This document shows, piece after piece, positions 63,730 through 64,000 of a DNA stretch of 64,000 nucleotides. This DNA is from Glandiceps talaboti (Eukaryota; Hemichordata; Enteropneusta; Spengelidae). The notes below the pieces were generated by a model that had not been told where the DNA came from, did not search any database, and was given only the letters and a program-made list of their open reading frames with translations. The DNA lies in the NCBI RefSeq assembly GCF_964340395.1, contig NC_135567.1:10436984-10500983 (forward strand), written 5' to 3'. A program made the position numbers and the translations under genes. Position 1 is the stretch's first letter. Every line of letters starts with the position of its first letter.

Positions 63730-63800
63730 ACAGCTACCTTTAACAGCTACTTTTAAATCTCAGTTAAAACAGTATTTGTTACAAAATTAATTCAGCTTTT
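63730..63800 (+). mobile_element. Possible LINE ORF2 C-terminal remnant
   Basis: ACAGCTACTTTTAAATCTCA and on reads TATFKSQLKQYLLQN and stop, a pattern typical of the end of CR1/L2-type reverse-transcriptase ORFs. No upstream reverse-transcriptase motif is visible. Confidence 0.35.
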
Positions 63801-64000
63801 TCTACCTTACATTGCATTTAATGTCAGTTGTTATATTTTTTTTTTGATGAGAACGCGTTTTGTTTTGTTTGTTTTTTGTTTGCTTTTGTTTTAATTTCAA
63901 ATTTGTTTTTGTTTTTGCTTTGATTATTTTGTTTAATCAATTGTAGTATGGGCCACAAACTTGACTAGTTTGTTTCAAACTATTTTTGTGGTCCAGCCAT

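Overview
The window is nuclear DNA from an animal: three intron-containing genes with consensus GT-AG introns lie in a large excess of tandem repeats and small DNA transposons. Gene content (a single ATF2/ATF7/CREB5-type factor, RPL23, a TMEM232-like gene) and the repeat style suggest a marine invertebrate bilaterian. I cannot name the species from sequence alone.

Layout. 1-18.9 kb: no gene found. This part holds microsatellites, a tRNA-like remnant, a 3.6 kb minisatellite of 48-bp units, and several fold-back elements. 18.9-39.4 kb: a plus-strand ATF2/ATF7-type bZIP gene. A candidate promoter with four ATF/CRE-like sites and a possible non-coding first exon lie near 19.05-19.23 kb. Nine coding exons run from 29,090 to 37,727 (455 codons), followed by a probable 1.7 kb 3' UTR. 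39.4-49.3 kb: intergenic, with tandem repeats, CCAAT-like repeats, a four-fold CArG-box array and MITEs. 49.4-54.4 kb: a complete minus-strand RPL23 gene (uL14, 140 aa, five exons) with a 5'TOP-like start and an NRF1-type palindrome. 54.4-57.6 kb: repeats, including an octamer-bearing array. 57.6-63.2 kb and beyond: the 3' part of a minus-strand TMEM232-like gene (six exons, 645 residues, 5' end outside the window).

The three genes are not an operon. ATF2 and RPL23 converge tail to tail with about 10 kb between them, and RPL23 and TMEM232 are tandem on the minus strand. ATF2 is a stress-kinase-controlled transcription factor, RPL23 a constitutive ribosomal protein, and TMEM232 a protein linked to cilia and sperm.

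The accessory material is the unusual part. At least eight separate fold-back or terminal-inverted-repeat families are visible, one with an insertion nested inside it. A 99-bp satellite recurs in four arrays in both orientations and is interrupted by a CACTA-like element. A 51-bp minisatellite inside an ATF2 intron repeats both a 3' and a 5' splice-site-like sequence in every unit. No wholly new enzymatic system was found. All gene models were assembled by eye from splice signals and remembered family sequences.
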